Notes under the pieces: generated by a model
The model's input: the letters and a program-made list of their open reading frames with translations, nothing else
The model's database searches: none
What the model was told of the DNA's origin: nothing
Made by a program: the position numbers and the translations under genes
Source: an uncultured Oscillospiraceae bacterium
Lineage (GTDB): Bacteria; Bacillota; Clostridia; Oscillospirales; Ruminococcaceae
DNA: 41,784 nt
Assembly: GCA_958448395.1 (NCBI GenBank)
Contig: CAUDDP010000011.1
Span: 1 to 41,784 of the forward strand
Direction: 5' to 3'
In this document: piece by piece, positions 1 through 8,009 of the stretch
How positions within the stretch are numbered: position 1 is the stretch's first letter
Layout of the letters: every line of letters begins with the position of its first letter

Positions 1-108
1 ATAACGGTGGGTGGACTGTCTGCGGCGACTCGCCGCCTGAGCCAGCTTGACCGCAGTTGCCATTCGGCAGATAAAACGCTCTTATCGAACGCACGTTATA
101 TAAATTAT
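1..108. other. GC-rich, hairpin-prone edge segment of unknown nature
   Basis: No gene is recognised here. The first 60 bases contain 39 G or C, well above the AT-rich flank that follows. The segment holds a near-perfect palindrome, GCGGCGA-C-TCGCCGC, at about 22-36. It also holds TTGCC-ATTC-GGCA at about 57-69 and a GATAA/TTATC pair nearby. Plus-strand frame 1 is open from the edge to a stop at 121-123, but it has no visible start and resembles no family I know. It lies just beyond the 3' end of the AraC-type gene, so it could act in transcript ending, though no T-run follows on that strand. A dispersed intergenic repeat or the end of a structured RNA would also fit. Confidence 0.3.
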
Positions 109-984
109 TTATTTTTGATTTAATAAGCGATATTGTAACGGTGTGCAGTGCATAAATGTATGAAATAACCGGATAAAATAGCTGACATTCTCATATCCAC
201 ATTCCAGTGCAATCTCCAGCACGGTATGATCCGTTTCCAACAATAGTTCACAAGCATGGGTGATACGAATTGTATTCAGGTAGGCGGTGAAGGTCTGCCC
301 TGTTGCATTGCGAAAATAACGGGAAAAGTACTTTTCTGACATATGAAAGGTATTTGCCATGCTGGCAAGCGTCAGCGGCTCTGTCAAATGTTGTTTCAGG
401 TAAGAAAGAATGCTTTTCAAACGTTCTCGCTGATAGCGGCTTGCATTGATAGAAATAGGATCTGTTGGCAACAGCAGTCCTTGATACAACAGTTCCGCAG
501 TAAATTGCAGCAGTCCTGCTTTGACCAGCAGTTCATAACCAACTTTCTTTTGCTCCGCAGCCTGTAAAATGCGATGCAGCAGTGGAGAAAGCAGCTGCTT
601 TGCAGCATCGTCCGTAATTTGTGTGGGAAATCGCACAGTAGCGTCTATTAGCGGTTCAAGCAATGACTGTGCCCTATCTGATATGGCAAAAGAAAGTGTA
701 TCCACTGAAAAAATAAAAGTACTATATGTAAGAGAACTATCACTGGAAGCAATGCGGTGCAGCTCTTCGGAATTGATACAGAATATATCCTCTGATTTTG
801 CAGAAAACGTCTCATTTCCAATCGTTACTTCACATCTGCCGGTATATATCTGCATGATTTCCGTTTTTTTGTGCCAGTGTAGCGGTACAAAAAAATCTTT
901 GGTATCCGATTTTGTACGAAAACAAGCAAATGGAAAGGCAGGTGTGCCATGCTGACGATTTTCTAAAAGATGTTGTTTTTCCAT
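109..984 (-). CDS. AraC-family transcriptional regulator
   Basis: This is a 291-residue two-domain regulator. The N-terminal half (about residues 20-150) looks like a cupin sugar-sensing domain, with HWH at 36-38 and a glycine-rich beta pattern. The C-terminal part (about 187-291) is an AraC/XylS DNA-binding domain with two helix-turn-helix units, containing SEKYFSRYF and CGYENVSYFIRLF. The start is the ATG at 984, preceded by a good GAGGAGG site. The gene is divergent from the GH1 and GH13 glucosidase genes with 134 bp between, the usual arrangement for a local activator responding to an oligosaccharide. The ligand cannot be read from the sequence, but a glucoside or glucose disaccharide is the natural inference. 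The family assignment is firm; the target assignment is inferred from position. Confidence 0.93.
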   Translation of the reverse strand: MEKQHLLENRQHGTPAFPFACFRTKSDTKDFFVPLHWHKKTEIMQIYTGRCEVTIGNETFSAKSEDIFCINSEELHRIASSDSSLTYSTFIFSVDTLSFAISDRAQSLLEPLIDATVRFPTQITDDAAKQLLSPLLHRILQAAEQKKVGYELLVKAGLLQFTAELLYQGLLLPTDPISINASRYQRERLKSILSYLKQHLTEPLTLASMANTFHMSEKYFSRYFRNATGQTFTAYLNTIRITHACELLLETDHTVLEIALECGYENVSYFIRLFHTFMHCTPLQYRLLNQK

Positions 985-1047
985 AAGAACCTCCTCGCTA
1001 CAAAATCCGCTGTCTCAAAGAAGTAGAAAAAGTGCAATTTTCTGCGG

Positions 1048-1085
1048 ATATCGTGTGAGATTTTGTGACATATTAACGATATAAT
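1048..1085 (+). promoter_or_regulatory. Promoter and candidate regulator site for the glucosidase genes
   Basis: A perfect TATAAT (-10) lies at 1080-1085, but no good -35 hexamer sits 16-18 bp upstream, as expected of an activator-dependent promoter. Two TGTGA direct repeats start exactly 10 bp apart (1054-1058 and 1064-1068), one helical turn, where an AraC-type dimer would bind next to polymerase. A 7-bp inverted repeat, ATATCGT (1048-1054) and ACGATAT (1076-1082), overlaps the -10. The site assignment is inferred. Confidence 0.5.
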
Positions 1086-1118
1086 AAAACTGTAATCAAA
1101 ATACAGGAGGAATCCAAA

Positions 1119-2480
1119 ATGAAATTTCCAAATCAGTTTATATGGGGAACTGCTTCGGCAGCATATCAAATAGAAGGTGCCTATCAGGAGGATGGCAAGG
1201 GAGCAAACATCTGGGATGTCTATTGTCCGACTGGCAATTCCCATGTTGCCCACGGTGAAAATGGGAATATTGCTTGCGACCACTATCACCGCTTTCGGGA
1301 AGATATTAAAATGATGCAGAAAATGGGAGTCAAGTACTACCGTTTCTCCATCAGCTGGACTCGAATTTTGCCAAATGGAACAGGTGCAGTCAACGAAAAA
1401 GGGTTACAGTTTTATTCTGACTTGGTAGATGCCCTACTGGAAAGCGGCATTACACCAATGGTAACATTGTTCCACTGGGATTATCCCTATGCCCTGCATC
1501 AGCGTGGCGGCTGGCTGAATCCAGAATCTTCAGATTGGTTTGCAAACTATGCAAAGATTATAGTGGATGCCCTTTCTGACCGTGTCACCTATTGGATGAC
1601 CATCAACGAACCGCAGGTATTCATCGGTTGTGGTTACACCATCGGAAAATTTGCACCATTTCAAACATTGCCGTCAAAAGATTTAGCACAGATGTCACAC
1701 AATGTCCTGCTGGCACATGGCAAGGCAGTGAAAGTCATTCGAGAATCTGCAAAACAACCGCCAAAGGTTGGTTTTGCATTTGCAACACCCTGCTGTACCC
1801 CAACAGATGATTCCCCGCTTGCCATTGAAATTGCACGGCAAAAGAGCTTTTCTGTGACTCGTGAACGATTTCCATTTGAAACATCCTGGTGGGCTGACCC
1901 GATTCTGCTCGGACACTATCCAGAAGAAGCATACGATGTACTGAAATCGGATATGCCGCAAATACAAGAAGGCGATATGGAATTGATTTCTCAGCCGGTG
2001 GATTTTTATGGCGTCAACATCTATGAGAGCAAGGCGGCAGAAAATCCAGACGGCTATACAGAAAATGCCTATATTGGCTGTCCGAGAACGCAAATGGGCT
2101 GGCCGGTAACACCAGAAGCCCTCTATTGGGGTCCGAAGTTTCTGTATGAACGATATGGCAAACCAATTTTAATCAGTGAAAATGGCATGGCAGGGCATGA
2201 CTGGGTGCAATTGGACGGCAAGGTACACGATCCAGCACGAATTGACTATATGAAGCGGTATCTGCGAGAACTGCATCGGACAATCGAAGATGGCACAAAT
2301 GTTATGGGCTATCTGTACTGGTCGATCATGGACAATTTTGAGTGGGCAGATGGTTATGATAAGCGATTTGGTCTGGTCTATGTGGATTATCAGACGCAGA
2401 AACGTACCATAAAGGATTCTGGCTATTTTTATCAGACCATAATGGAAACGAATGGAGAACCTATTTTTTGTAATACCTGA
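1119..2480 (+). CDS. GH1 beta-glucosidase or 6-phospho-beta-glucosidase
   Basis: This 453-residue protein has the usual length and fold signature of glycoside hydrolase family 1. It starts with the family pattern F-x-WGTA-SAAYQIEGA (residues 7-21). The acid/base glutamate is E164 in TINEP and the nucleophile is E354 in ISENG. The end carries the WSIMDNFEWADGY segment typical of beta-glucosidases. No signal peptide is present, so it acts in the cytoplasm on imported glucosides such as cellobiose. The start ATG follows a CAGGAGG site. The alpha-glucosidase gene begins 13 bp downstream, so the two are cotranscribed. The E-W-x-x-G-Y ending suits unphosphorylated substrates better than 6-phospho sugars, and no PTS gene is nearby, but substrate choice is inferred. 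Confidence 0.93.
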   Translation: MKFPNQFIWGTASAAYQIEGAYQEDGKGANIWDVYCPTGNSHVAHGENGNIACDHYHRFREDIKMMQKMGVKYYRFSISWTRILPNGTGAVNEKGLQFYSDLVDALLESGITPMVTLFHWDYPYALHQRGGWLNPESSDWFANYAKIIVDALSDRVTYWMTINEPQVFIGCGYTIGKFAPFQTLPSKDLAQMSHNVLLAHGKAVKVIRESAKQPPKVGFAFATPCCTPTDDSPLAIEIARQKSFSVTRERFPFETSWWADPILLGHYPEEAYDVLKSDMPQIQEGDMELISQPVDFYGVNIYESKAAENPDGYTENAYIGCPRTQMGWPVTPEALYWGPKFLYERYGKPILISENGMAGHDWVQLDGKVHDPARIDYMKRYLRELHRTIEDGTNVMGYLYWSIMDNFEWADGYDKRFGLVYVDYQTQKRTIKDSGYFYQTIMETNGEPIFCNT

Positions 2481-2493
2481 AGGAGGTATCTGA

Positions 2494-4071
2494 ATGATAA
2501 CCGAAAGAAAAAATCCAGCATGGTTGGAACAAGCTGTATTTTATGAAATCTATCCGCAAAGTTATCAGGACACCAATGCAGACGGCATTGGTGACTTGCA
2601 GGGCATTATAGAACGACTGCCTTATATTCAGGAACTGGGCTGCAATGCCATCTGGATGAATCCATGCTTTGTTTCGCCGTTCTACGATGCTGGTTATGAC
2701 ATTTCAGATTATAAGAAAGTTGCACCTCGCTATGGTACCAATGCAGATTTGAAACGTCTATTCGATGCAGCCCACAAACGTGGGATGCACCTCATTCTGG
2801 ACTTAGTACCGGGACACACATCCATTGCACACCCATGGTTCAAGGAATCCCTGAAACCGGAACACAATGCCTTTTCTGATCGCTATATCTGGACAGACTC
2901 CGTATGGGAGGATCCGAAGGGGGTTGCAAATATCACAGGTTCTGTTTCCGGTTTATCCGACCGCAATGGTGCATGTGCAACCAACTTTTACACCATCCAA
3001 CCTGCTTTGAACTATGGCTTTGCCCATCCGACCAAACCGTGGATGCAAAGTGTAAATGATGCCGGTCCAATAGCAACCAGAGCCGCCATCAAGGACGTAA
3101 TGCGTTTCTGGCTGCAAATGGGATGTGACGGTTTCCGTGTGGATATGGCACACTCTCTGGTCAAAGCAGACGAAGACGGACAAGCGACGATTGCCCTCTG
3201 GCAGGATTTCCGTGCCTTTTTGGATGCAGAATTTCCGAATGCTGTCATGATTTCGGAATGGGGAAAACCGGATCAATCTCTGCTGGGCGGATTCCACATG
3301 GACTTTCTGCTGCATTTCGGTCCCTCTCATTATAACGACTTGTTCCGTGTAGAAGAACCGTTTTTCTCCAGAAGAGGCAAAGGAGATGTTTCTGCTTTTG
3401 TCAAGAAATATCTGGACAGCTATCAGAAAACACAGGGAAAGGGACTGATCTGTATCCCATCCGGCAATCATGACATGTCCCGTATTTCAGAACGGCTGGA
3501 CGAAGAGGAAATCAAGCTGGCATTTATCTTTCTGCTAACGATGCCGGGAGCACCATTTATCTATTACGGTGATGAAATCGGTATGCGGCATCTGGCAGGC
3601 ACACCATCTGTAGAAGGTGGGTTTGAGCGAACTGCCTCTCGTTCTCCCATGCAATGGGATCACACTGTAAACGCCGGCTTCTCCAGTGCAGATCCAGAAA
3701 TGTTGTATATTCCAATTGATCCCGATGAAAACCGTCCGACTGCGGAGAAGGCATTGCAGAACAAAGATTCCATTTATCATGAAATTCAACAGTTGATTGC
3801 ATTGCGTCATGCTGTACCGGCACTTTGCAGCAGTGGTTCGATTACATTCCTGTATGCAGAGGAGAATCAGTATCCATTGGTTTATCGCCGGACAAAGGAG
3901 ACGGAAGAAATCGTTACTGCACTAAATCCATCTGGAAAGTCAGTTTCCTGTGAAATTGATTCCCCTGACCCAATAGAAACCCTATATCAGCGTGGCGGTA
4001 CTGTAACCTTACAAAATGGTCACTTGCAGATGGATGCTGCCAGTGCAGCCATTCTGCGAATTACGAAATAA
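2494..4071 (+). CDS. GH13 alpha-glucosidase or related alpha-amylase-family enzyme
   Basis: This 525-residue protein is a cytoplasmic glycoside hydrolase of family 13, probably an oligo-1,6-glucosidase, trehalose-type hydrolase or glucosyltransferase. The N-terminal AVFYEIYPQSYQDTNADGIGDL stretch is characteristic. The catalytic residues are D217 (GFRVDMAH), E255 (ISEWGKP) and D327 (GNHDMSR). Conserved region I reads DLVPGHTS, with Gly where most members have Asn (usually NHTS). A C-terminal beta domain follows from about residue 435. It has its own AAGGAGG site and sits 13 bp behind the GH1 gene, so the pair would act together on mixed gluco-oligosaccharides. The family is certain. The precise substrate is not, and the region I change could mark an unusual specificity. 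Confidence 0.9.
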   Translation: MITERKNPAWLEQAVFYEIYPQSYQDTNADGIGDLQGIIERLPYIQELGCNAIWMNPCFVSPFYDAGYDISDYKKVAPRYGTNADLKRLFDAAHKRGMHLILDLVPGHTSIAHPWFKESLKPEHNAFSDRYIWTDSVWEDPKGVANITGSVSGLSDRNGACATNFYTIQPALNYGFAHPTKPWMQSVNDAGPIATRAAIKDVMRFWLQMGCDGFRVDMAHSLVKADEDGQATIALWQDFRAFLDAEFPNAVMISEWGKPDQSLLGGFHMDFLLHFGPSHYNDLFRVEEPFFSRRGKGDVSAFVKKYLDSYQKTQGKGLICIPSGNHDMSRISERLDEEEIKLAFIFLLTMPGAPFIYYGDEIGMRHLAGTPSVEGGFERTASRSPMQWDHTVNAGFSSADPEMLYIPIDPDENRPTAEKALQNKDSIYHEIQQLIALRHAVPALCSSGSITFLYAEENQYPLVYRRTKETEEIVTALNPSGKSVSCEIDSPDPIETLYQRGGTVTLQNGHLQMDAASAAILRITK

Positions 4072-4145
4072 TTGCAGCTTGCATTTGAAATCAGCCCCTT
4101 GTGAAAGCACAAGAGATCAGAAAATTTTATTGTAATAGATATACC

Positions 4146-4204
4146 GAAAGGTTGCTGTGACAATGGGCATAAATGCTCTTAGTTACGCAGCCTTTCTCTT
4201 TTGG
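4146..4204 (+). terminator. Probable terminator after the glucosidase pair
   Basis: GAAAGGTTGC...GTGAC pairs imperfectly with GTTACGCAGCCTTTC around an inner GGGCAT/ATGCTC hairpin, and TCTTTT follows. It lies 75 bp past the GH13 stop and just before a new promoter. The stem includes wobble pairs and a bulge. Confidence 0.6.
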
Positions 4205-4216
4205 TTTCTCTTGATA

Positions 4217-4245
4217 TTGACTTCTTGCAGTGCGAATGTTATAAT
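4217..4245 (+). promoter_or_regulatory. Sigma-A promoter of the acetyltransferase gene
   Basis: TTGACT (4217-4222) and TATAAT (4240-4245) are separated by exactly 17 bp. The gene starts 38 bp beyond the -10, after a GGAGG site at 4272-4276. Confidence 0.85.
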
Positions 4246-4283
4246 GAACTCAATGACAAATCAATACTTGCGGAGGATAAAAA

Positions 4284-4805
4284 GTGATGATTGAGACAAA
4301 ACGATTGATTCTGAGAGAATATACATTGCAGGATTTTGATGCGATATATGAGATACTATCAGATCCAGAAACTATGCAACACTATCCTAAGCCCTTTGAT
4401 GAAAAACGCACCAGAAACTGGATTGAATGGAATCTTCAAAACTATAAAGAATATGGGTTTGGATTGTGGGCTGTTGTTTTGAAAGAAACCACAGAGCTTA
4501 TAGGTGACTGTGGACTTACAATCCAAAATATTGATGGAGAACTCCTTCCGGAAATAGGGTACCACATTCATAAGAAATATTGGAGAAGAGGATTTGGAAG
4601 TGAAGCAGCAAAAGCAGCTAGAGACTGGGCATTTAAGAATACAAAATATAATTGCCTGTATTCTTATATGAAATGCACAAATGTCGGCTCATATTCTACT
4701 GCTATTGCAAACGGTATGAAAAAAATAAAAGAATATCCCGATGAAAAAAACGGTATTTCATATGCTTATGCTATAAAACGTGAAGAATGGGAAAAACTAA
4801 AGTAA
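4284..4805 (+). CDS. GNAT-family N-acetyltransferase
   Basis: This 173-residue protein is of the RimJ/RimL-like GNAT type, which moves acetyl from acetyl-CoA to an amine on a protein, antibiotic or metabolite. The opening ETKRLILREYTLQDFDAIYE is the family's N-terminal pattern. HKKYWRRGFGSEAAKAARDWAF (about residues 94-115) carries the R/Q-x-x-G-x-G/A acetyl-CoA loop. The C-terminus ends in a typical YAIKREEW strand. A GTG at 4284 and an ATG at 4287 are both possible starts, because the GGAGG site lies 7 and 10 bp away. The gene has its own promoter and terminator and is monocistronic. The substrate is unknown. Confidence 0.88.
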   Translation: MMIETKRLILREYTLQDFDAIYEILSDPETMQHYPKPFDEKRTRNWIEWNLQNYKEYGFGLWAVVLKETTELIGDCGLTIQNIDGELLPEIGYHIHKKYWRRGFGSEAAKAARDWAFKNTKYNCLYSYMKCTNVGSYSTAIANGMKKIKEYPDEKNGISYAYAIKREEWEKLK

Positions 4806-4830
4806 CAACTTTCAATTTATCTATAAGACT

Positions 4831-4886
4831 GTTAGAATCACCTGAGAAAACCGAAATTTTCTCAGGTGATTTTTCTAACTCTTTTT
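4831..4886 (+). terminator. Terminator after the acetyltransferase gene
   Basis: GTTAGA-ATCACCTGAGAAAA pairs with TTTTCTCAGGTGAT...TCTAAC around a CCGAAA loop, giving a long stem with one short bulge. TCTTTTT follows. The 20-base core AGAAAACCGAAATTTTCTCA (4845-4864) recurs identically at 5380-5399. Confidence 0.85.
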
Positions 4887-4909
4887 AGAATTCGACAGAA
4901 TCCATTCTG

Positions 4910-5359
4910 CTACGAACATGACTTCCTCCAGTTTTGAAATGCTGTTACCAACCCAACATTTTCATCTACAGAATCATCATATCCATATTCCGCATCAAAT
5001 TTTCCAGTATTGACTTCATATATGAGCTTTAATTCATTCGGGCACTTTTTATCATAAGTATTGCATGTTTCAATAATATTTTTGATATCATCCGTAAGCA
5101 TATCAAAAAGTTTATACACTGAATTATCATCTAAAACATCATTCAGTCTGAATATGCTGTTGTCTTTTTTAAAAAACGCATTTGGAAAATAGTTAAATTT
5201 ATTTTGAAACAAATAAACATATATGACACCTACTGCGATATTTTTAACATTTAATATCTCTAAACATGAGGAAATTGCCGCAGACTGTGCATCCATAAAT
5301 GCGTCTTCAAAGTCTTCTTTCATAATATTCAATATCTCCAATAAATTATAATTTTTCAT
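4910..5359 (-). CDS. Hypothetical protein, possibly YezG/DUF600-like immunity type
   Basis: This is a 149-residue acidic, soluble protein with no signal peptide or membrane segment. I cannot assign it firmly. Its C-terminal stretch, ELKLIYEVNTGKFDAEYGYDD (about residues 110-130), recalls YezG/DUF600-type immunity proteins, where a KL-Y...GKF...Y-YDD pattern precedes the end. That link is tentative, and no toxin partner is in the window. The coding sequence is visibly more AT-rich than its neighbours. The ATG at 5359 has no convincing ribosome binding site; an internal ATG at 5323 is an alternative. The gene lies between two homologous hairpins, on the opposite strand to the acetyltransferase. 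Low GC, the poor translation start and the flanking repeats suggest a recently acquired gene. Confidence 0.6.
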   Translation of the reverse strand: MKNYNLLEILNIMKEDFEDAFMDAQSAAISSCLEILNVKNIAVGVIYVYLFQNKFNYFPNAFFKKDNSIFRLNDVLDDNSVYKLFDMLTDDIKNIIETCNTYDKKCPNELKLIYEVNTGKFDAEYGYDDSVDENVGLVTAFQNWRKSCS

Positions 5360-5368
5360 AATATTGTT

Positions 5369-5413
5369 AGTACAGCTTAAGAAAACCGAAATTTTCTCAA
5401 GTTGTACTTTTTT
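5369..5413 (+). repeat. Second copy of the CCGAAA-loop hairpin
   Basis: AGTACAGCTTAAGAAAA pairs with TTTTCTCAAGTTGTACT through two wobble positions and is followed by TTTTTT on the plus strand. The core at 5380-5399 matches 4845-4864 base for base, and both copies have TGTTAG just upstream. Genes on both sides run on the minus strand, so its T-run faces the wrong way for them. Confidence 0.75.
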
Positions 5414-5466
5414 ATGACTACTGTCTCTTACAAAAGAACAATTTTTCTATGACGTTTTTTCAACAG

Positions 5467-6537
5467 TCACACTTCTGATTGTTGAAAATACTTCCGCAAT
5501 GCTGTAAACAACACCTTCATTTGTTCATCTGTTCCAATGGTAATTCGCAGATATGGCTCTGTTCTACCTGTCCCAAAGTAACGGACAAAAATGTGCTGCT
5601 GTTTGAGCATCTCATATAATTCTTTTGCAGAATAATCCGGATGTGTCACAAACAGGAAGTTACTCTGGGAATCTGGGAACTGGAAGCCCAATTCCGCCAT
5701 TACTTTCTTGGCGTTCTCTCTGGTCTTTACAATCTTTGCAACGGTATTCTGAAAATACGCCTGATCCACAACAGAAGCCGCACCAGCTGCAATGGTCACC
5801 TGATTCATGGTATAGGAATTAAATGAGAATTTGCAGTCATTCAACAACCGAATCAAAGTTGGATTAGAAATGGCAAAGCCAATTCGCATACCAGCCATAG
5901 AACGAGACTTTGAGAACGTCTGTACAACAATCAGATTATCATACTTGTCAATCAACGGCAGAGCAGATGTGCCGCCGAAGTCGATGTATGCCTCATCCAC
6001 AATGACAATGCTGTCCGGATTGTGCTGAATGATATCTTCAATATCCGAAAGCGGCAAAGCAATACCAGTCGGTGCATTCGGGTTTGGGAAAATAACACCG
6101 CCATTTTCCGCATAGTAATCTTCTTTTACGATTTCAAAGCGGTCATTCAGCTTTTTTGTCTGATAGGGAATCTGGAACATCTCTGACCAAACCGGATAAA
6201 AACCATAAGTCACATCTGGAAAGAGAATCGGCTTTTCCGAATTGAAAAAGGTCAGGAAACACATAGCAAGCACATCATCCGAACCAACGCCGGTGAAAAC
6301 CTGCTCCGGCTTTACCCGATAGCAATCTGCAATCGCCTGATTCAATTTAGAAACAGTTGGATCAGGATAAAGCCGCTGCAAATCAGCAGACATGGTATGC
6401 AATACCTGCTCCACTGCCGGGGCAGGCGGATAGGGATTTTCATTGGTGTTCAGTTTAATCATATCCGGAAAATTCGGCTGATCCCCCGGAACATAAGGTT
6501 CTACCTTGCGGATATTCTTCATAAAAGCAGCAGACAT
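5467..6537 (-). CDS. hisC: Histidinol-phosphate aminotransferase (HisC-like)
   Basis: This is a PLP-dependent class I/II aminotransferase of about 356 residues that would interconvert histidinol phosphate and imidazole acetol phosphate with glutamate. Visible signatures are LNTNENPYPP near the N-terminus, FPNPNAPTG, the cofactor aspartate in VDEAYIDFGG, and the PLP lysine in TFSKSRSMAGMRIGF (K210 counted from this start). R-x-T-x-G near the end completes the substrate site. An in-frame ATG at 6543 lies only 4 bp from the AAGAAGG site, whereas the ATG at 6537 is 10 bp away, so I prefer 6537. It follows pncB by about 30 bp and is probably cotranscribed. No other histidine gene is present. A role with other aromatic amino acids is possible, because HisC-like enzymes often accept phenylpyruvate. 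Confidence 0.88.
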   Translation of the reverse strand: MSAAFMKNIRKVEPYVPGDQPNFPDMIKLNTNENPYPPAPAVEQVLHTMSADLQRLYPDPTVSKLNQAIADCYRVKPEQVFTGVGSDDVLAMCFLTFFNSEKPILFPDVTYGFYPVWSEMFQIPYQTKKLNDRFEIVKEDYYAENGGVIFPNPNAPTGIALPLSDIEDIIQHNPDSIVIVDEAYIDFGGTSALPLIDKYDNLIVVQTFSKSRSMAGMRIGFAISNPTLIRLLNDCKFSFNSYTMNQVTIAAGAASVVDQAYFQNTVAKIVKTRENAKKVMAELGFQFPDSQSNFLFVTHPDYSAKELYEMLKQQHIFVRYFGTGRTEPYLRITIGTDEQMKVLFTALRKYFQQSEV

Positions 6538-6569
6538 GATCATTCATCCTTCTTTGTTATAAATTATTG

Positions 6570-8009
6570 TTATCGATTCTTTTTCAGCAGATCCTGCTTG
6601 ACATTCCACAATGCAGCAGATAAGTCTACATAATAGGTGTGCGGATTTTCAAACCGTTTCACCTCATCCCAAAGTAACGCAATCTGTTCCTGACAGTAGG
6701 TACGGATTTCCGCCAAAGACGGTTTTTGATAAACACATTTTCCATCCTGAAAAATCGGTACCAGCAATTCCCTTGCTGTAAAGTTCGTAATTTCTTTCGT
6801 TTTCCATGTAGCAATCGGATCAAAAATCGTATGCGGCTGGCTATCATCAATGGTTTCGTGGTACAGGCAAAGTTCATCAGCAATTGCCTTTCCCGTTTCC
6901 CGATCATAGAACCGATAGACCTTTTTGAAATGTGGATTGGTAATTTTTGTGATATTTTCACTGATTTTGATTTTTGGCAGAATAGAACCATCCGGTTGCT
7001 CCACAGCAACCAATTTATAAACACCGCCGAAGACCGGTGTACTGCGAGCCGTAATCATCCGCTCACCCACTCCAAACAAATCAATCTCTGCCCCTTGCGT
7101 CATCAAATCCTGAATCAAATATTCATCCAGTGAGTTGGAAACAACAATCTTACAATTCTGCAAGCCAGCTGCATCCAGCATTTTTCTTGCCTTTTTCGTC
7201 AGATAGGCAATATCACCAGAATCCAAACGAATTCCGAAATTCGTAATGCCCTTTGGCACCAATATTTCCTGAAATGCCCGAATGGCATTGGGAATCCCGC
7301 TCTTCAGCGTATTATACGTATCCACCAGCAAAACAGCATTCTGCGGATAATATTCACAATAGGTCTTGAATGCCTCATATTCTGTATCAAACATCTGTAC
7401 CCAAGAATGTGCCATTGTACCGCTGGCAGGCACACCATACAATTCATCTGTCAGGGTGCAGGCTGTTCCACCGCAGCCGCCGATATAGGCAGCACGTGCT
7501 CCTAAAATTGCACCGGATGCACCCTGTGCCCGGCGAGAACCAAACTCTAAAACCGTCCTGCCATCCGCAGCACGGACAATGCGATTCGCCTTTGTCGCAA
7601 TCAGGGATTGATGATTCAGAGAAAGTAAAACAAAAGTCTCCAGAAGCTGTGCTTCAATGGCAGGAGCACGAATGGTCATGATGGGTTCATTGGGGAACAC
7701 TGGTGTTCCCTCTGGAACTGCCCAAATATCACCGCTGAAGTGAAACTGTTTCAGGTACGAGAGAAATTGTTCATCGAAGCACTGCTTGCTGCGAAGAAAA
7801 GCAATATCTTCTTCTGTGAAGTGCAGGTCGATGATATAATCCATGACTTGTTCCAACCCAGCTGCAATGGCAAAACCGCCACCATCCGGAATATTACGGA
7901 AAAACACATCAAAATAGACTGTTTTCTGATAAAAGCCGTTTAAAAAGTAACCATTGCTCATGGTAAACTCATAAAAGTCACAGAGCATTGCGTAATTTTC
8001 CTGTTTCAT
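6570..8009 (-). CDS. pncB: Nicotinate phosphoribosyltransferase
   Basis: This 479-residue enzyme converts nicotinate and PRPP to nicotinate mononucleotide, the entry step of NAD salvage. The N-terminus, MLCDFYEFTMSNGYF, is typical of the family. EFGSRRAQGASGA, SGTMAHSWVQMF, LVDTYNTLKSGIPNAI, FGIRLDSGDIAYL and GVGERMITARSTPVFGGVYKL mark the substrate-binding barrel. Its ATG overlaps the stop of pncA by four bases (ATGA), with GGAGG just upstream, so the two are translationally coupled. The coupling fits metabolism, since PncA makes the nicotinate that PncB uses. Confidence 0.95.
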   Translation of the reverse strand: MKQENYAMLCDFYEFTMSNGYFLNGFYQKTVYFDVFFRNIPDGGGFAIAAGLEQVMDYIIDLHFTEEDIAFLRSKQCFDEQFLSYLKQFHFSGDIWAVPEGTPVFPNEPIMTIRAPAIEAQLLETFVLLSLNHQSLIATKANRIVRAADGRTVLEFGSRRAQGASGAILGARAAYIGGCGGTACTLTDELYGVPASGTMAHSWVQMFDTEYEAFKTYCEYYPQNAVLLVDTYNTLKSGIPNAIRAFQEILVPKGITNFGIRLDSGDIAYLTKKARKMLDAAGLQNCKIVVSNSLDEYLIQDLMTQGAEIDLFGVGERMITARSTPVFGGVYKLVAVEQPDGSILPKIKISENITKITNPHFKKVYRFYDRETGKAIADELCLYHETIDDSQPHTIFDPIATWKTKEITNFTARELLVPIFQDGKCVYQKPSLAEIRTYCQEQIALLWDEVKRFENPHTYYVDLSAALWNVKQDLLKKNR

